Below are positions 25,460 through 32,879 of a stretch of DNA of 64,000 nt, one piece after another. Position numbers and translations under genes: made by a program. This stretch comes from Candidatus Saccharimonadota bacterium (GTDB taxonomy: Bacteria > Patescibacteriota > Saccharimonadia > Saccharimonadales > Saccharimonadaceae), in the NCBI GenBank assembly GCA_017431725.1, contig JAFRKN010000017.1, forward strand, positions 83,232 through 147,231, read 5' to 3'. The notes beneath the pieces were generated by a model that was not told the DNA's origin, ran no database searches, and was given only the letters and a program-made list of their open reading frames with translations. Each line of letters opens with the position of its first letter. Position 1 is the stretch's first letter.

Positions 25460-26410
25460 ATGAAGAAACGCATCGTTCTGGCTCTAGGGGGTAATGCTCT
25501 CCAAAAAAATGGTGAAGCTACTGCTGAGGCTCAAAAAAAGATTGCCAATGAAGTTGGTGAAGTAATTGCGGACATTGCCAGTCAATACGAAATCATTGTC
25601 GCTCATGGCAATGGTCCTCAAGTTGGCAACATCCTTATTCACGAAGAATCTGCTTCCACCGAAAAAGCCCCCGCCATGCCACTCGAAACTGCCGTTGCCA
25701 TGAGTCAAGGCCAAATTGGCTATTGGTTAACCCAAGCTATTAATAATGCTTTTATTAAAAAAAATCAAACCAAAAAAGTTGTTACCATTATTTCTCAAGT
25801 CGTCGTAGATCGCAAAGATCCAGCTTTTCAAAACCCCACCAAACCTATTGGCCAATTTTACAACGAAAAACAAGCTAAACTGCTTGCCAAACAAAATAAA
25901 TGGACCGTTAAAGAAGACGCCGGTAGAGGCTGGCGCCGCGTTGTTGCTAGCCCCAAACCAATTGATATTATTGAAAAAAAATCCATTTTAGAATTAGTTG
26001 CAAACGACATCATCGTTATTGCCGCTGGTGGCGGTGGAATTCCAGTCTACCGTACAAAAATTCTCAAACATCTCAAAGGTATCGATGCAGTTATAGATAA
26101 AGATTACGCTGCTGAAAAACTTGCCGAACTGACCAAAGCCGACATCTTCGTTTCCGTTACTGCCGTTCCAAATGTTTTTATTAATTTTGGTCTTAAAAAT
26201 GAAGAAGCTCTACATAAAATTTCTACTAAAGAAATTTCTGGTCTAATTAAATATGGTTATTTTAAATCGGGCTCTATGTTACCAAAAGTCGAAGCCGCCA
26301 TCATGTTTGCAAAAAAGGGTGGTACCGGTATCATTACCGATATTGACCATCTAAAAGATGCTCTCCTAGGTAAAGCCGGCACCATCATTTCAAAAAATAT
26401 TTCTAAATAA
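25460..26410 (+). CDS. arcC: Carbamate kinase
   Basis: 316 residues. Transfers phosphate from carbamoyl phosphate to ADP, the ATP-yielding step of the ADI pathway. Amino acid kinase fold: RIVLALGGNALQKNG at the N-terminus, VAHGNGPQVGN, AAGGGGIPV and the IDKDYAAEKLAE block. Divergent from arcB across ~104 bases, so the pathway is expressed from two facing-away promoters. Leaderless start. The stop codon directly abuts the end of the convergent pgi gene. Confidence 0.97.
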   Translation: MKKRIVLALGGNALQKNGEATAEAQKKIANEVGEVIADIASQYEIIVAHGNGPQVGNILIHEESASTEKAPAMPLETAVAMSQGQIGYWLTQAINNAFIKKNQTKKVVTIISQVVVDRKDPAFQNPTKPIGQFYNEKQAKLLAKQNKWTVKEDAGRGWRRVVASPKPIDIIEKKSILELVANDIIVIAAGGGGIPVYRTKILKHLKGIDAVIDKDYAAEKLAELTKADIFVSVTAVPNVFINFGLKNEEALHKISTKEISGLIKYGYFKSGSMLPKVEAAIMFAKKGGTGIITDIDHLKDALLGKAGTIISKNISK

Positions 26411-27544
26411 TTATCCTTCCGCCATCAACTTCTTAAGTTCATTTTTGTATGCTTCTACTCCCGGTTGATCGAACGGATTTACTCCAAACAGCTTCGCCGA
26501 CACCGCACAAGCTAATTCAAAGAAATAAATTAATTCCCCAAAACCCTTTTCATCATAACTCGAAACTCCAATATCAAGAACTGGTATTCCACCCTCCGCA
26601 TGCGCCACTTTTACTGCCTGCACCACTTTCATATTTAATTCATCCGTCGGATAGTTAATAATTGTTTCAAACAAATTCCTTCTCCCATCTTGCATAAACT
26701 GCCCGAGTGAATGTAAATCAGTCGAATAAATTACTGCTGCCGGGAAAATTCCTTGTTTATTTTTTCCTTCCGATTCACCAAATAGTTGCTTTAGCCATTC
26801 ATTAAAATACCTTGTCGCTGGTTCAAAACTTGCAAAAACTTCTGTATCGTAATTTTTTTTACCTAAAGCATATCTCATAAAAGCATATTTAGCGGCTGGC
26901 AAAACTGCCTCTTCTACCGCACTCGCCGCCCCTTCCAATAATTTATCTACATCAATTCCAGCTACCGCTAAAGGCAAAAGCCCCACTGCCGTCAAAACCG
27001 AATATCTCCCACCTATATTATCTGGAACCACAAATCTCACCCAATTATTAGCCACAGCTTCATCATGAAGTGCACCTACCTTAGCATCAGTCGTTGCATA
27101 AATTCTCTCATTTGCTGCTTCTTCTCCATATTTTTCGATTAATTTCTTTTTAAATTCCGAAAAAGCAATTGCTGGTTCCAGTGTTGTTCCCGACTTAGAA
27201 ATTACATTCACTGAAAAATCATGGTCCCCTACTTTTTCCAATGCAAAATCAAGTTCTTTTCTTGATAATGAATTACCAGCATAAATAATCTTCGTTGCAG
27301 ATTTCGGCCGTAAAGCCTCAATCAAAGCCCGATGGCCTAAATAAGAACCGCCAATTCCTATACAAACTAAATATTCCGATTCATCTTGAATTTTTTTAGC
27401 TACTTCTTTTATCTTGGCAAATTCTCCCATATCATACTTTTTAGGAAGCTCAAACCATCCCCCCATTTTATCCCTAGCAATATCTTTCAAAATCTCTGCT
27501 ACTTTTTTTTCGTCAATCTCTAAATTTAAATTCACTGTAACCAT
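26411..27544 (-). CDS. pgi: Glucose-6-phosphate isomerase (compact form)
   Basis: 377 residues, much shorter than the ~550 of E. coli Pgi but in the range of compact bacterial and Gram-positive forms. Interconverts glucose-6-P and fructose-6-P. SIS-domain motifs: CIGIGGSYLGHRA, VISKSGTTLEPAIAFSEF, IGGRYSVLTAVGLLPLAVAG, and the catalytic Glu/His region QLFGESEGKNKQG. The C-terminal FGVNPFDQPGVEAYK is diagnostic. A strong GGAGGTG Shine-Dalgarno and a TATAAT precede it. Confidence 0.94.
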   Translation of the reverse strand: MVTVNLNLEIDEKKVAEILKDIARDKMGGWFELPKKYDMGEFAKIKEVAKKIQDESEYLVCIGIGGSYLGHRALIEALRPKSATKIIYAGNSLSRKELDFALEKVGDHDFSVNVISKSGTTLEPAIAFSEFKKKLIEKYGEEAANERIYATTDAKVGALHDEAVANNWVRFVVPDNIGGRYSVLTAVGLLPLAVAGIDVDKLLEGAASAVEEAVLPAAKYAFMRYALGKKNYDTEVFASFEPATRYFNEWLKQLFGESEGKNKQGIFPAAVIYSTDLHSLGQFMQDGRRNLFETIINYPTDELNMKVVQAVKVAHAEGGIPVLDIGVSSYDEKGFGELIYFFELACAVSAKLFGVNPFDQPGVEAYKNELKKLMAEG

Positions 27545-27550
27545 TTATTT

Positions 27551-27575
27551 CACCTCCAATTATACTAATATTATA
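27551..27575 (-). promoter_or_regulatory. Promoter and strong Shine-Dalgarno of pgi
   Basis: Minus strand TATAAT at 27570-27575 and GGAGGTG at 27551-27557, 6 bases before the ATG at 27544. The best ribosome-binding site in the window. Confidence 0.6.
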
Positions 27576-27614
27576 TCAAATTACCTTATTTCTGGATGTT
27601 TTTTATAAAAAGTG

Positions 27615-27643
27615 TTGCTTTTTTTAAAACTACATAATATAAT
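27615..27643 (+). promoter_or_regulatory. Full sigma70-type promoter of the ncRNA
   Basis: TTGCTT at 27615-27620, 17-base spacer, TATAAT at 27638-27643. One of the few promoters here with a plausible -35; nusA has the same TTGCTT-N17-TATAAT layout. Confidence 0.65.
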
Positions 27644-27649
27644 AAACCC

Positions 27650-27967
27650 ACATACTACTTAAGAGGTGTAAAAATTACAAAATAGTTATTGGAACTATTA
27701 AAATCCAAAGTAGTCGCAACTTAGAAAATTAGAAGAGAGCCCCCTACCCTATACTACTGTTTCGCTCGGACATGTGTTGTTCTCTAAGTTACAAACGGTT
27801 TCAAATGTGCCAGACCTCTGGAAAACAGCTTCCCTTTGCTTAGTCCAGCTAAGCAATCAAATGGTACCAGCCAGAACCAGAGCACACGCATTACTTCTTT
27901 CTACTCCTCCGTGAAAAGGGAGCCTCTTCTGATTTACCCCCGACGAATTTTCGTCGGGGGATTTTTT
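27650..27967 (+). ncRNA. Unidentified structured RNA, about 320 nt
   Basis: Non-coding stretch with a consensus promoter at its 5' end and a strong terminator at its 3' end. It has no meaningful reading frame but many local helices: AATAGTT/AACTATT, AACTTAGA/TCTAAGTT, CCAGA/TCTGG, TTGCTTAG/CTAAGCAA, CTCC/GGAG. A possible closing stem pairs AAGAGG near the 5' end with CCTCTT near 27925. Size and layout fit a housekeeping RNA. However, I find neither the RNase P core nor the tmRNA tRNA-like ends nor the SRP tetraloop region. Identity unknown. Confidence 0.6.
27937..27967 (+). terminator. Rho-independent terminator of the ncRNA
   Basis: CCCCCGACGA / TCGTCGGGGG, 10 perfect base pairs with a 4-base loop, then ATTTTTT. 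Confidence 0.9.
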
Positions 27968-27971
27968 ATGT

Positions 27972-27977
27972 TATAAT
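27972..27977 (+). promoter_or_regulatory. -10 element of tRNA-Leu(CAG)
   Basis: TATGT then TATAAT, 8 bases before the tRNA 5' end. Confidence 0.5.
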
Positions 27978-27985
27978 CTAACCAC

Positions 27986-28072
27986 GCCCCGATGGCGGAA
28001 TTGGCAGACGCGCTAGCTTCAGGTGCTAGTGTCTTTTCAGACGTGCAGGTTCAACCCCTGTTCGGGGCACCA
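27986..28072 (+). tRNA. tRNA-Leu (anticodon CAG)
   Basis: Acceptor GCCCCGA/TCGGGGC, anticodon stem CTAGC/GCTAG with loop TTCAGGT, long variable arm, T-arm with GTTCAAC, and an encoded CCA. 87 bases. Confidence 0.95.
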
Positions 28073-28122
28073 AGATCAGATTTTTGGCATTATATATAAT
28101 ATATAGTGCTATTTTTGTATTA

Positions 28123-28146
28123 CACTGTCATACAGTGCTATTTTTT
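28123..28146 (+). terminator. Possible terminator after tRNA-Leu
   Basis: CACTG/CAGTG hairpin with a 5-base loop followed by CTATTTTTT. It overlaps the stop end of the convergent pepN gene. Confidence 0.4.
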
Positions 28147-30623
28147 CTTAATTCCTGCTCTACTGCATTTTTATTTTTTTGAATCAATTCTACCCTCGCT
28201 CGAATCTCATTTTTACCAATCTCAATTGCTCTCTTTAGAGCTAAATCCCCTCGCATCGGATCAAAAAATTCTTTAAACTTTTCCAGCTCTTCTTCTGTAC
28301 GTGCCAACCTCGCTACTAGCATTGGATAATCATTCAAAGTTTTCTCTCCCCCCATTTTTTTCACCAAATCCCAATTTTTCGTTAGCCACTCAAACGCTCG
28401 CTTTTTTGACTTCGGGTTCCGATAAAGATAAATAAATAAATGTAGCTGATCTTGCGGCTTCACTATTTTAATATCTCCAAGCAAAGCCAACACTTTTTCT
28501 AATTGTTTTTCATCCTTCACTAAACAAGCCGCCACTAAATAATCAAACTTTACCTCTGGATCCACTATCAATTTATATTTTTCTAAATATTCATCCGTCA
28601 TTTCTGGTTCTAAATAAATTTTTGCACTTAAAATATCATCTCGAATTTCTTTATCCATTTCTGTATAATTTTCTCGGTATTTTTCGGCCAATTTCTTTAA
28701 TCTCTTTTTATCTTCCGCATAATAATCTAACGCCAACAAATTTGCTCTTAACCTTATTCTGTCTTCATCGTCATTTTGTTTCGTCGCCAATCCTACTTCG
28801 TCTAATCTCCTGTCAACTAAATTAAATACATATTTTTTCAACAACTTTTCTTCTTCCGACTCATCATCAAAATAAATTTTCAAATTTGCAATCAGCGCCG
28901 CAATTTTATTCCAAACCGCTGGCGCCGATTCTTCTTTAAATCGCCTCGCCAATGGGATCAAAGACGCCGCGCTCTGTAATCCAGATTTCGTTACTAAATC
29001 TCGGTCAATTAAAAGCCTTAGTTTTTCTTCCAAACCTAATTTATTAAAATCATTCAATCGTTGACTAAATTCCTCTTCCGACAAATTTAATACATAATGT
29101 CCCGACATGTCTTCCGTAATTTCCGGAAGTGGCCAATCCGAATCTTCCATCGACCCGTCCAACAAAAATCTTTTTTGACTAAACTTTTCAAAATTTTTAC
29201 CCAAATTCGTAATTACTGGATAACCAGGCTTATCGATAAAGGCATGCATCAATTCTCCTGGGTCAAATTTCGCATAAGGCTTCAAACTGTTCCACAAATC
29301 ATCTCCCACCGTATTTTTATATTGATATTTATTAAAATAATCAACTAAACCTTTACAAAAATTATTCCAGCCCATCAATCTTATCAACATCAACATCAAT
29401 CTTGCCCCCTTTGCATAAACAATTGCTCCATCAAACAATGTTGCAATCTCCGCTGGATCATGCACTTCTTGATGCACTGATTGCACCCCATTATACGCAT
29501 CTCTTAAAAGTGCCGCATAAGCATCGCCCGTAAAAAAGCCTTCAAAAATCCTATATTCTGGATGTATTTTATCTACTGCATAATATTCCATCACACTTGC
29601 AAAAGACTCATTGAGCCACAAATCATCCCACCATTTCATCGTTACCAAATCGCCAAACCACTGATGTGATAATTCATGCGCCACAGTAAGAGCCACGCTT
29701 TTTTTTGTTCCAAGCGTCGCATTTCTCGAAACTAGCAACATTGATTCTCGATAAGTTACTAGTCCCCAATTTTCCATCGCCCCCGCTTCAAAATCTGGCA
29801 ACGCTACTTGGTCTAATTTTTTCAAAGGATAAGGCTCCCCAAAATTATCATCATAAAATTCCAAACTCCTCGCCGCAACCTCATTCGCAAAATCCACCGA
29901 ATCCACATCCTGATTTAAGGCACAATAAGTTGTAATTTCCACTCCATGTTTATTTTTTACTGTCTTACCATGAAACTTTCCAATCACCCAAGCTAAAAGA
30001 TACGTTGACATTCTCGGCGTCGGCTCAAATAATTTCGTTTTATAGTCAGAAACTAAAGTTTGGTTCGGGGCATTTCGGAGCGCACCCGTCGGAGAATTAG
30101 CGCGCTCGCCCCGTGGCGACGGGCGCGAGCGACGCGGCCCCGAACTAAACTTTAGTTCTGACATATTAGACAAAACCAAATCATCTGAACCTTCCGGGAC
30201 GGATATCGATAGCTTAAATACTGCTTTCGCCGCTGGTTCATCAATACACGGAAACGCTTCGCGTGCATAATGTGATTCGAATTGCGTCGCCACAATTATT
30301 TCTTTTTTACCTTTATATTCATAAGTCGAAAGATACGCCCCCTCCATATTCTCATTCAGTTTCCCATTATAATATATAATAATATCTGCTTCACCCAATT
30401 CTACTTCAAAAATTTCCAAAACTTCTCCATCCGCCTTGAACTTCGCTTCTTTCCTATTTACCAAAACTCCCGTAATTTCTAAATTCACCGCATGAAACTT
30501 AACCGTTTCATTCAAAACCTGACCCGAAACTATAACCACCCCACTAATTATTTTTTTATCTTTATCGATAAAAATATCTAAATTATATTTTTCCGGTTTA
30601 AAATAATTCAAAAATCTTTCCAT
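28128..30623 (-). CDS. pepN: M1-family zinc aminopeptidase with GC-rich in-frame insert
   Basis: 831 residues. Removes N-terminal amino acids from peptides in the cytoplasm, likely important for an organism living on imported peptides. M1 motifs: GAMENWG at 281-287, zinc site HELSH at 316-320 with the distal E339 (NESFA). The N-terminal beta domain and the helical C-terminal ERAP-like half are intact. Residues ~157-192, rich in Arg, Pro, Ser and Gly, come from a GC-rich palindromic element. They interrupt the family segment between LSNMSE and TPRMSTYLLAW. This is a surface-loop position, so activity may be kept. Confidence 0.93.
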   Translation of the reverse strand: MERFLNYFKPEKYNLDIFIDKDKKIISGVVIVSGQVLNETVKFHAVNLEITGVLVNRKEAKFKADGEVLEIFEVELGEADIIIYYNGKLNENMEGAYLSTYEYKGKKEIIVATQFESHYAREAFPCIDEPAAKAVFKLSISVPEGSDDLVLSNMSELKFSSGPRRSRPSPRGERANSPTGALRNAPNQTLVSDYKTKLFEPTPRMSTYLLAWVIGKFHGKTVKNKHGVEITTYCALNQDVDSVDFANEVAARSLEFYDDNFGEPYPLKKLDQVALPDFEAGAMENWGLVTYRESMLLVSRNATLGTKKSVALTVAHELSHQWFGDLVTMKWWDDLWLNESFASVMEYYAVDKIHPEYRIFEGFFTGDAYAALLRDAYNGVQSVHQEVHDPAEIATLFDGAIVYAKGARLMLMLIRLMGWNNFCKGLVDYFNKYQYKNTVGDDLWNSLKPYAKFDPGELMHAFIDKPGYPVITNLGKNFEKFSQKRFLLDGSMEDSDWPLPEITEDMSGHYVLNLSEEEFSQRLNDFNKLGLEEKLRLLIDRDLVTKSGLQSAASLIPLARRFKEESAPAVWNKIAALIANLKIYFDDESEEEKLLKKYVFNLVDRRLDEVGLATKQNDDEDRIRLRANLLALDYYAEDKKRLKKLAEKYRENYTEMDKEIRDDILSAKIYLEPEMTDEYLEKYKLIVDPEVKFDYLVAACLVKDEKQLEKVLALLGDIKIVKPQDQLHLFIYLYRNPKSKKRAFEWLTKNWDLVKKMGGEKTLNDYPMLVARLARTEEELEKFKEFFDPMRGDLALKRAIEIGKNEIRARVELIQKNKNAVEQELRKNSTV
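30044..30166 (-). repeat. GC-rich palindromic element, copy B (inside pepN)
   Basis: Outer arms (30044-30071 and 30137-30166) are near-perfect inverted repeats including CTAAAGTTTGGTTCGGGGC. The GC-rich interior, read on the minus strand, has the core GCCCGTCGCCACGGGGC, a one-base-longer variant of the core in copies C and D, preceded by a GC-rich run ending GCGTCGCTCGC as in the others. Confidence 0.8.
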
Positions 30624-30634
30624 AAAAACAAATA

Positions 30635-32557
30635 CTAATGTAATTTTGCAGTTGTAGGTAATTTTGCGGATTTCAAAATCGGCTCAAGCTCAGCTTCTTC
30701 TAACGTCTCATGCTTCAATAATTCCTCCGCCAACTTGTCTAATATTCCTTTGTTAGCCTTTAATACTTCTTCTGCTCTCTTTGCCGCTTCATCCGACAAT
30801 TTTTTTATTTCTAAATCAATCAACTCTGCTGTTTTTTCTGAATAAGGCTTTCCTGTAGTAATTGTATAATATCCTGTTGCTTCATCCGGAAAAACCAAGT
30901 TTCTAGTTTCTTCGCCCATTCCTTCTTCAATAATCATCGATTTAGCTAATCCTGCTACATTTTTCAAGTCCGACGAAGCTCCCGTCGTAATTGCGTCTTT
31001 TCCAAAGATTAATTTTTCTGCCACCCTTCCCCCCATCGCCCGCGCTAAAATATCTTTTAGTTCAAAAATATTTTTATAGCTCCGATCTTCTGGCGGCAAA
31101 AACCACGTTACTCCTCCCGTCGCACCACGCGGAATAATCGTAACCTTATGTACCGGATCCGAATCTGGTAAAACATGCCCCACTACCGCATGCCCAGCTT
31201 CATGATAAGCCGTAATTTTTTTCTCTTTTTCATTCAAAACTTTCGATTTTCTTTCTGGCCCAATTGCCACTCGTTCAAAAGCTTCAGTTAAATCTTTATT
31301 AGAAATGGCTTTATGCCCCTCGCGCGCCGCCGTAATCGCCGCCTCGTTCGCAATGTTCGAAAGATCAGCTCCCGAAGAACCTGCTGTTTTCTTTGCTAAA
31401 GCTTCTAAATCAACATCTTCCTCTACTGGTTTACCTTTAAAATGCACTTTCAAAATTTCTAATCGATCTTTTCTTTCTGGCAAAGTCACGTTCACATGCC
31501 GATCAAACCGCCCTGGACGAAGTAAAGCTTTATCCAACATATCTACTCGGTTAGTTGCCGCCATTACAATCACACCAGAATCATTGTCAAATCCATCCAT
31601 CTCTACCAAAATTTGATTCAAAGTTTGTTCATCCTCGCGTCCTGCTCCACCCCTAGCATCACGTTTATGTGCTACTGCATCGATTTCATCAATAAAGATA
31701 ATCGATGGGGCATTCTTTTTCGCCTTAGAAAACAAATCCCGCACTCTTGATGCCCCCACGCCTACAAACATTTCCGCAAATTCCGAACCCGAAATCGAGA
31801 AAAACGGCACATCTGCTTCGCCCGCTACTGCTCTTGCCATCAAAGTTTTACCAGTCCCTGGATCGCCAGCTAGTAATACTCCGCGCGGAATCTTTGCTCC
31901 TAACTTTTCATATTTTTTCGGATTTTTCAAAAAATCCACAATTTCCGTTAAATCCTGTTTTGCCGACTCATTGCCCGCCACATCTTTAAAAGTCACTTTC
32001 TTTTTGTCTGGCCCATAAAGTCTCGCTCGCGACTTTCCAAACGACATTGATTGATTATTCGCCGCATTTGCCTGACGCATCATCCAACTAAAGAAAATCA
32101 CAATCGCAATAATCGGCAAAACTGTCAACATAATATCAAACACAATTCCCCAAGCATTTACATCCTCTTTGTATTCAATCACCGGATAAGTTTCTTGACA
32201 TTTTATAAGTTCTTCTCCTTCCATGCCATCGCAATAATTAACCAAGCCCTGATCATACAAAGTCCCCGAACCATCTTTTCTAGAAGTTTCAGTTGGCTGA
32301 TCTTTGTCTTTCAAAGTGATTTCTAAATTATTTCCAATCACCGTAATCTTAGCGATATTTCCTTCCGGATCATTCGCTCGCTGAATTACCTCAGAAATCG
32401 GCACTTCTGTCTTTTGTATACCAGTATTATTCATATTTGCCACAACATATATGCCAAAGCAAATCAAAATCGCTGTAAACAAAATACTTCTCACCGTATT
32501 TGATTTATTCGTTTCTAGTGGGCGTCCCACTGGCTTTTTCGGTATTTTATCCGCCAC
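30635..32557 (-). CDS. ftsH: ATP-dependent zinc metalloprotease FtsH
   Basis: 640 residues. Membrane-bound AAA+ protease. Membrane segment 1 at about 24-41, an extracytoplasmic domain, segment 2 at about 138-160. Walker A GDPGTGKT at 231-238, Walker B IIFIDEIDAV, second region of homology TNRVDMLDKALLRPGRFDR, zinc site HEAGH at 452-456. The start codon is GTG at 32557 with AAGGAGAT upstream. It follows the divergent tRNA-Pro cluster; pepN lies 11 bases downstream and may be co-transcribed. Confidence 0.97.
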   Translation of the reverse strand: MADKIPKKPVGRPLETNKSNTVRSILFTAILICFGIYVVANMNNTGIQKTEVPISEVIQRANDPEGNIAKITVIGNNLEITLKDKDQPTETSRKDGSGTLYDQGLVNYCDGMEGEELIKCQETYPVIEYKEDVNAWGIVFDIMLTVLPIIAIVIFFSWMMRQANAANNQSMSFGKSRARLYGPDKKKVTFKDVAGNESAKQDLTEIVDFLKNPKKYEKLGAKIPRGVLLAGDPGTGKTLMARAVAGEADVPFFSISGSEFAEMFVGVGASRVRDLFSKAKKNAPSIIFIDEIDAVAHKRDARGGAGREDEQTLNQILVEMDGFDNDSGVIVMAATNRVDMLDKALLRPGRFDRHVNVTLPERKDRLEILKVHFKGKPVEEDVDLEALAKKTAGSSGADLSNIANEAAITAAREGHKAISNKDLTEAFERVAIGPERKSKVLNEKEKKITAYHEAGHAVVGHVLPDSDPVHKVTIIPRGATGGVTWFLPPEDRSYKNIFELKDILARAMGGRVAEKLIFGKDAITTGASSDLKNVAGLAKSMIIEEGMGEETRNLVFPDEATGYYTITTGKPYSEKTAELIDLEIKKLSDEAAKRAEEVLKANKGILDKLAEELLKHETLEEAELEPILKSAKLPTTAKLH

Positions 32558-32608
32558 TTTTTTATCTCCTTACTACTTTACATTCTATCATAATAATTAT
32601 AATTGTGA

Positions 32609-32614
32609 TATAAT
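32609..32614 (+). promoter_or_regulatory. -10 element of the tRNA-Pro cluster
   Basis: TGTGA then TATAAT, 10 bases before the first tRNA. Confidence 0.5.
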
Positions 32615-32624
32615 AAAATTGCGT

Positions 32625-32700
32625 CTGGGTGTAGCACAGTTGGTAGCGCGCGACTTTTGGGAAGTCGAGGTCGCAGGTTCAAGTCCTGTCACCCAGACCA
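32625..32700 (+). tRNA. tRNA-Pro (anticodon TGG)
   Basis: Acceptor CTGGGTG/CACCCAG, anticodon stem CGACT/AGTCG with loop TTTGGGA, GTTCAAG T-loop, encoded ACCA end. First of three tandem proline tRNAs. Confidence 0.95.
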
Positions 32701-32707
32701 ATTTTAT

Positions 32708-32784
32708 CTGGGATTGGCGCAGCCTGGTAGCGCGTACGCATGGGGTGCGTGAGGTCAGGAGTTCAAATCTCCTATCCCAGACCA
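32708..32784 (+). tRNA. tRNA-Pro (anticodon GGG)
   Basis: Acceptor CTGGGAT/ATCCCAG, anticodon loop ATGGGGT (U33, GGG, G37), GTTCAAA T-loop, encoded CCA. 7 bases after the previous tRNA. Confidence 0.92.
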
Positions 32785-32798
32785 TAGCATAATAAAAT

Positions 32799-32874
32799 CT
32801 GGGTGTGGCGCAGTTGGTAGCGCGCAGCGTTCGGGACGCTGAGGTCGTCAGTTCAAGTCTGATCACCCAGACCA
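32799..32874 (+). tRNA. tRNA-Pro (anticodon CGG)
   Basis: Acceptor CTGGGTG/CACCCAG, anticodon stem CAGCG/CGCTG with loop TTCGGGA, encoded CCA. Ends 6 bases from the stop codon of the convergent giant FISUMP gene. Confidence 0.95.
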
Positions 32875-32879
32875 TTTTT

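Noticed and set aside
27650..27967. tmRNA, RNase P RNA, SRP or 6S RNA assignment for the ncRNA
   Set aside because: No tRNA-like ends with GGTTTCGAC and CCA, and the codon after AGTC-GCA soon meets a stop. No GAGGAAAGTCC/ACAGAA core of RNase P, no SRP GGAA-loop helix, and it is too long for 6S. Left unassigned.
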